From Thermoleophilia bacterium (GTDB lineage Bacteria; Actinomycetota; Thermoleophilia; Gaiellales; Gaiellaceae): 6,109 nucleotides of DNA. The notes beneath the pieces were generated by a model that made no database searches, was not told the DNA's origin, and saw only the letters and a list, made by a program, of their open reading frames with translations. Shown here piece by piece: positions 5,194-6,109 of the stretch. Within the stretch, counting starts at the first letter, position 1, and each line of letters opens with the position of its first letter. The translations under genes were made by a program, and so were the position numbers. The DNA is taken from positions 1 through 6,109 of the forward strand of contig JAICTB010000143.1 of the NCBI GenBank assembly GCA_025936595.1, in the 5' to 3' direction.

Positions 5194-5198
5194 CGGAC

Positions 5199-6109
5199 AT
5201 GGACACATACGACGCACAGCTGATCGAACAGAAGTGGCAGAGGGTCTGGGAGAACGAACAGGCCTTCCATGTCGGCGACGACGTCGAGGGCCCGCGCTTC
5301 TACATGCTCGAGATGCTGCCCTACCCGTCCGGGACCCTGCACATGGGGCACGTGCTCAACTACACGCTCGGGGACGTCGTCACGCATTTCCACCGCCGCA
5401 ACGGAGACGCCGTGCTGCGCCCGATGGGCTTCGACTCCTTCGGGCTCCCCGCGGAGAACGCGGCGATCAAGGAGGGCGGGCACCCGCTCGAGATCACGGA
5501 GCGCAGCATCGCCTCCATCACGTCTCAGATGCGCCGCATGGGCTGGGCGATCGACTGGCAGCGCGAGGTGTCGGCGCACGAGCCGACGTACTACCGCTGG
5601 ACGCAGTGGCTGTTCCTCAAGTTCTTCGAGCACGGGCTGATCTATCGCAAGGAAGCGTCCGTCAACTGGTGCCCGAACGACCAGACCGTGCTCGCGAACG
5701 AGCACGTCGTCGAGGGGCGCTGCTGGCGCTGCGGCGCCGTCGTCGAGGCGCGGAAGATGGCGCAGTGGTTCTTCAAGATCACGGCCTACGCCGATGCGCT
5801 GCTCGCCGACCTCGCGACGATCGACTGGCCCGAGCGGACGAAGAAGATCCAGACGAGCTGGATCGGACGCTCCGAGGGCGCCGAGCTCCTCTTCCGCGTC
5901 GACGAGCTCGACATCGACATCCCGGTCTTCACGACGCGGCCCGACACGGTGTTCGGCGCGACGTTCTTCGTGGTTGCGCCGGAGTCGCCGCTCGTCGACA
6001 GGTTGAGTGAGTCGGAGGAGGTGCGGTCATATGCGCGCATCGCCGCGGCGCGTCCGACCGAGGAGCGCGAGCAGCGGGAGAAGACGGGCGTCTTCACCGG
6101 CCGCCACGC
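5199..6109 (+). CDS. leuS: Leucyl-tRNA synthetase, N-terminal third, cut off by the window edge
   Basis: Class I aminoacyl-tRNA synthetase that attaches leucine to tRNA-Leu in the cytoplasm. The first 303 residues are visible and the frame is open at the right edge; full bacterial LeuS proteins are usually over 800 residues. The start MDTYDAQLIEQKWQRVWE is typical. The HIGH-type ATP motif is PYPSGTLHMGHV (41-52, HMGH at 48-51). GFDSFGLPAENAAIKEG (77-93) is the expected catalytic-domain block. A zinc-type cluster is suggested by WCPNDQTVLANEHV (157-170) with Cys158, and CWRC (Cys175, Cys178). TTRPDT (245-250) begins the threonine-rich region of the CP1 editing domain, which removes mischarged amino acids. 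The KMSKS loop and anticodon-binding domain lie outside. Expression is probably set by the leucine leader and terminator directly upstream. Confidence 0.97.
   Translation, partial: MDTYDAQLIEQKWQRVWENEQAFHVGDDVEGPRFYMLEMLPYPSGTLHMGHVLNYTLGDVVTHFHRRNGDAVLRPMGFDSFGLPAENAAIKEGGHPLEITERSIASITSQMRRMGWAIDWQREVSAHEPTYYRWTQWLFLKFFEHGLIYRKEASVNWCPNDQTVLANEHVVEGRCWRCGAVVEARKMAQWFFKITAYADALLADLATIDWPERTKKIQTSWIGRSEGAELLFRVDELDIDIPVFTTRPDTVFGATFFVVAPESPLVDRLSESEEVRSYARIAAARPTEEREQREKTGVFTGRH

Noticed and set aside
5079..5705. Possible N-terminal extension of lysA upstream of 5078 on the minus strand
   Set aside because: The frame is open to 5705 but translates the antisense of leuS and its leader; the family N-terminus starts just after GTG 5078.

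Overview
The window is GC-rich, densely packed bacterial DNA with nearly every third codon position G or C. The protein families point to a high-GC actinobacterium: an actinobacterial-type DAP decarboxylase, a DUF6636-like secreted protein, an MptpB/LipA-like tyrosine phosphatase and several starts that look leaderless. Thermoleophilia (Gaiellales/Solirubrobacterales) is my best guess for the lineage, but this is inference, not something the sequence proves.

Layout. Bases 1-278 (minus strand) hold the N-terminal part of a small membrane protein that runs off the left edge. It is divergent from a plus-strand run. That run starts with a LivG-type ABC ATPase (331-1068), whose stop overlaps the start of a tyrosine phosphatase (1065-1811). 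A secreted lytic transglycosylase with two peptidoglycan-binding domains and a LysM domain follows (1854-2915). Next come a DUF1003 membrane protein (2954-3388) and, overlapping it by 4 bases, a small secreted six-cysteine protein (3385-3822). Then comes lysA on the minus strand (5078-3807), convergent with and overlapping the six-cysteine gene by 16 bases. lysA is divergent from leuS (5199 onward), which runs off the right edge.

The most interesting part is the 120-base gap between lysA and leuS. It contains a short reading frame with three consecutive leucine codons (CTG CTT CTT) ending in TGA. This is followed by a GC-rich stretch able to form competing hairpins, then a 7-bp hairpin with a T-rich tail, all just ahead of leuS. 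This has the layout of ribosome-mediated transcription attenuation: the supply of charged leucyl-tRNA would be read by a leader peptide to set production of leucyl-tRNA synthetase. The core of the same stretch also resembles a T-box sequence, but with mismatches at important positions.

How the genes fit together. There is no single pathway. lysA makes lysine from meso-diaminopimelate, the transglycosylase cleaves the peptidoglycan that uses diaminopimelate, and leuS is a translation gene. The ABC ATPase has no permease or binding-protein gene beside it in this window. No mobile element, CRISPR array, tRNA or rRNA was seen. No stretch longer than about 120 bases lacks a gene.
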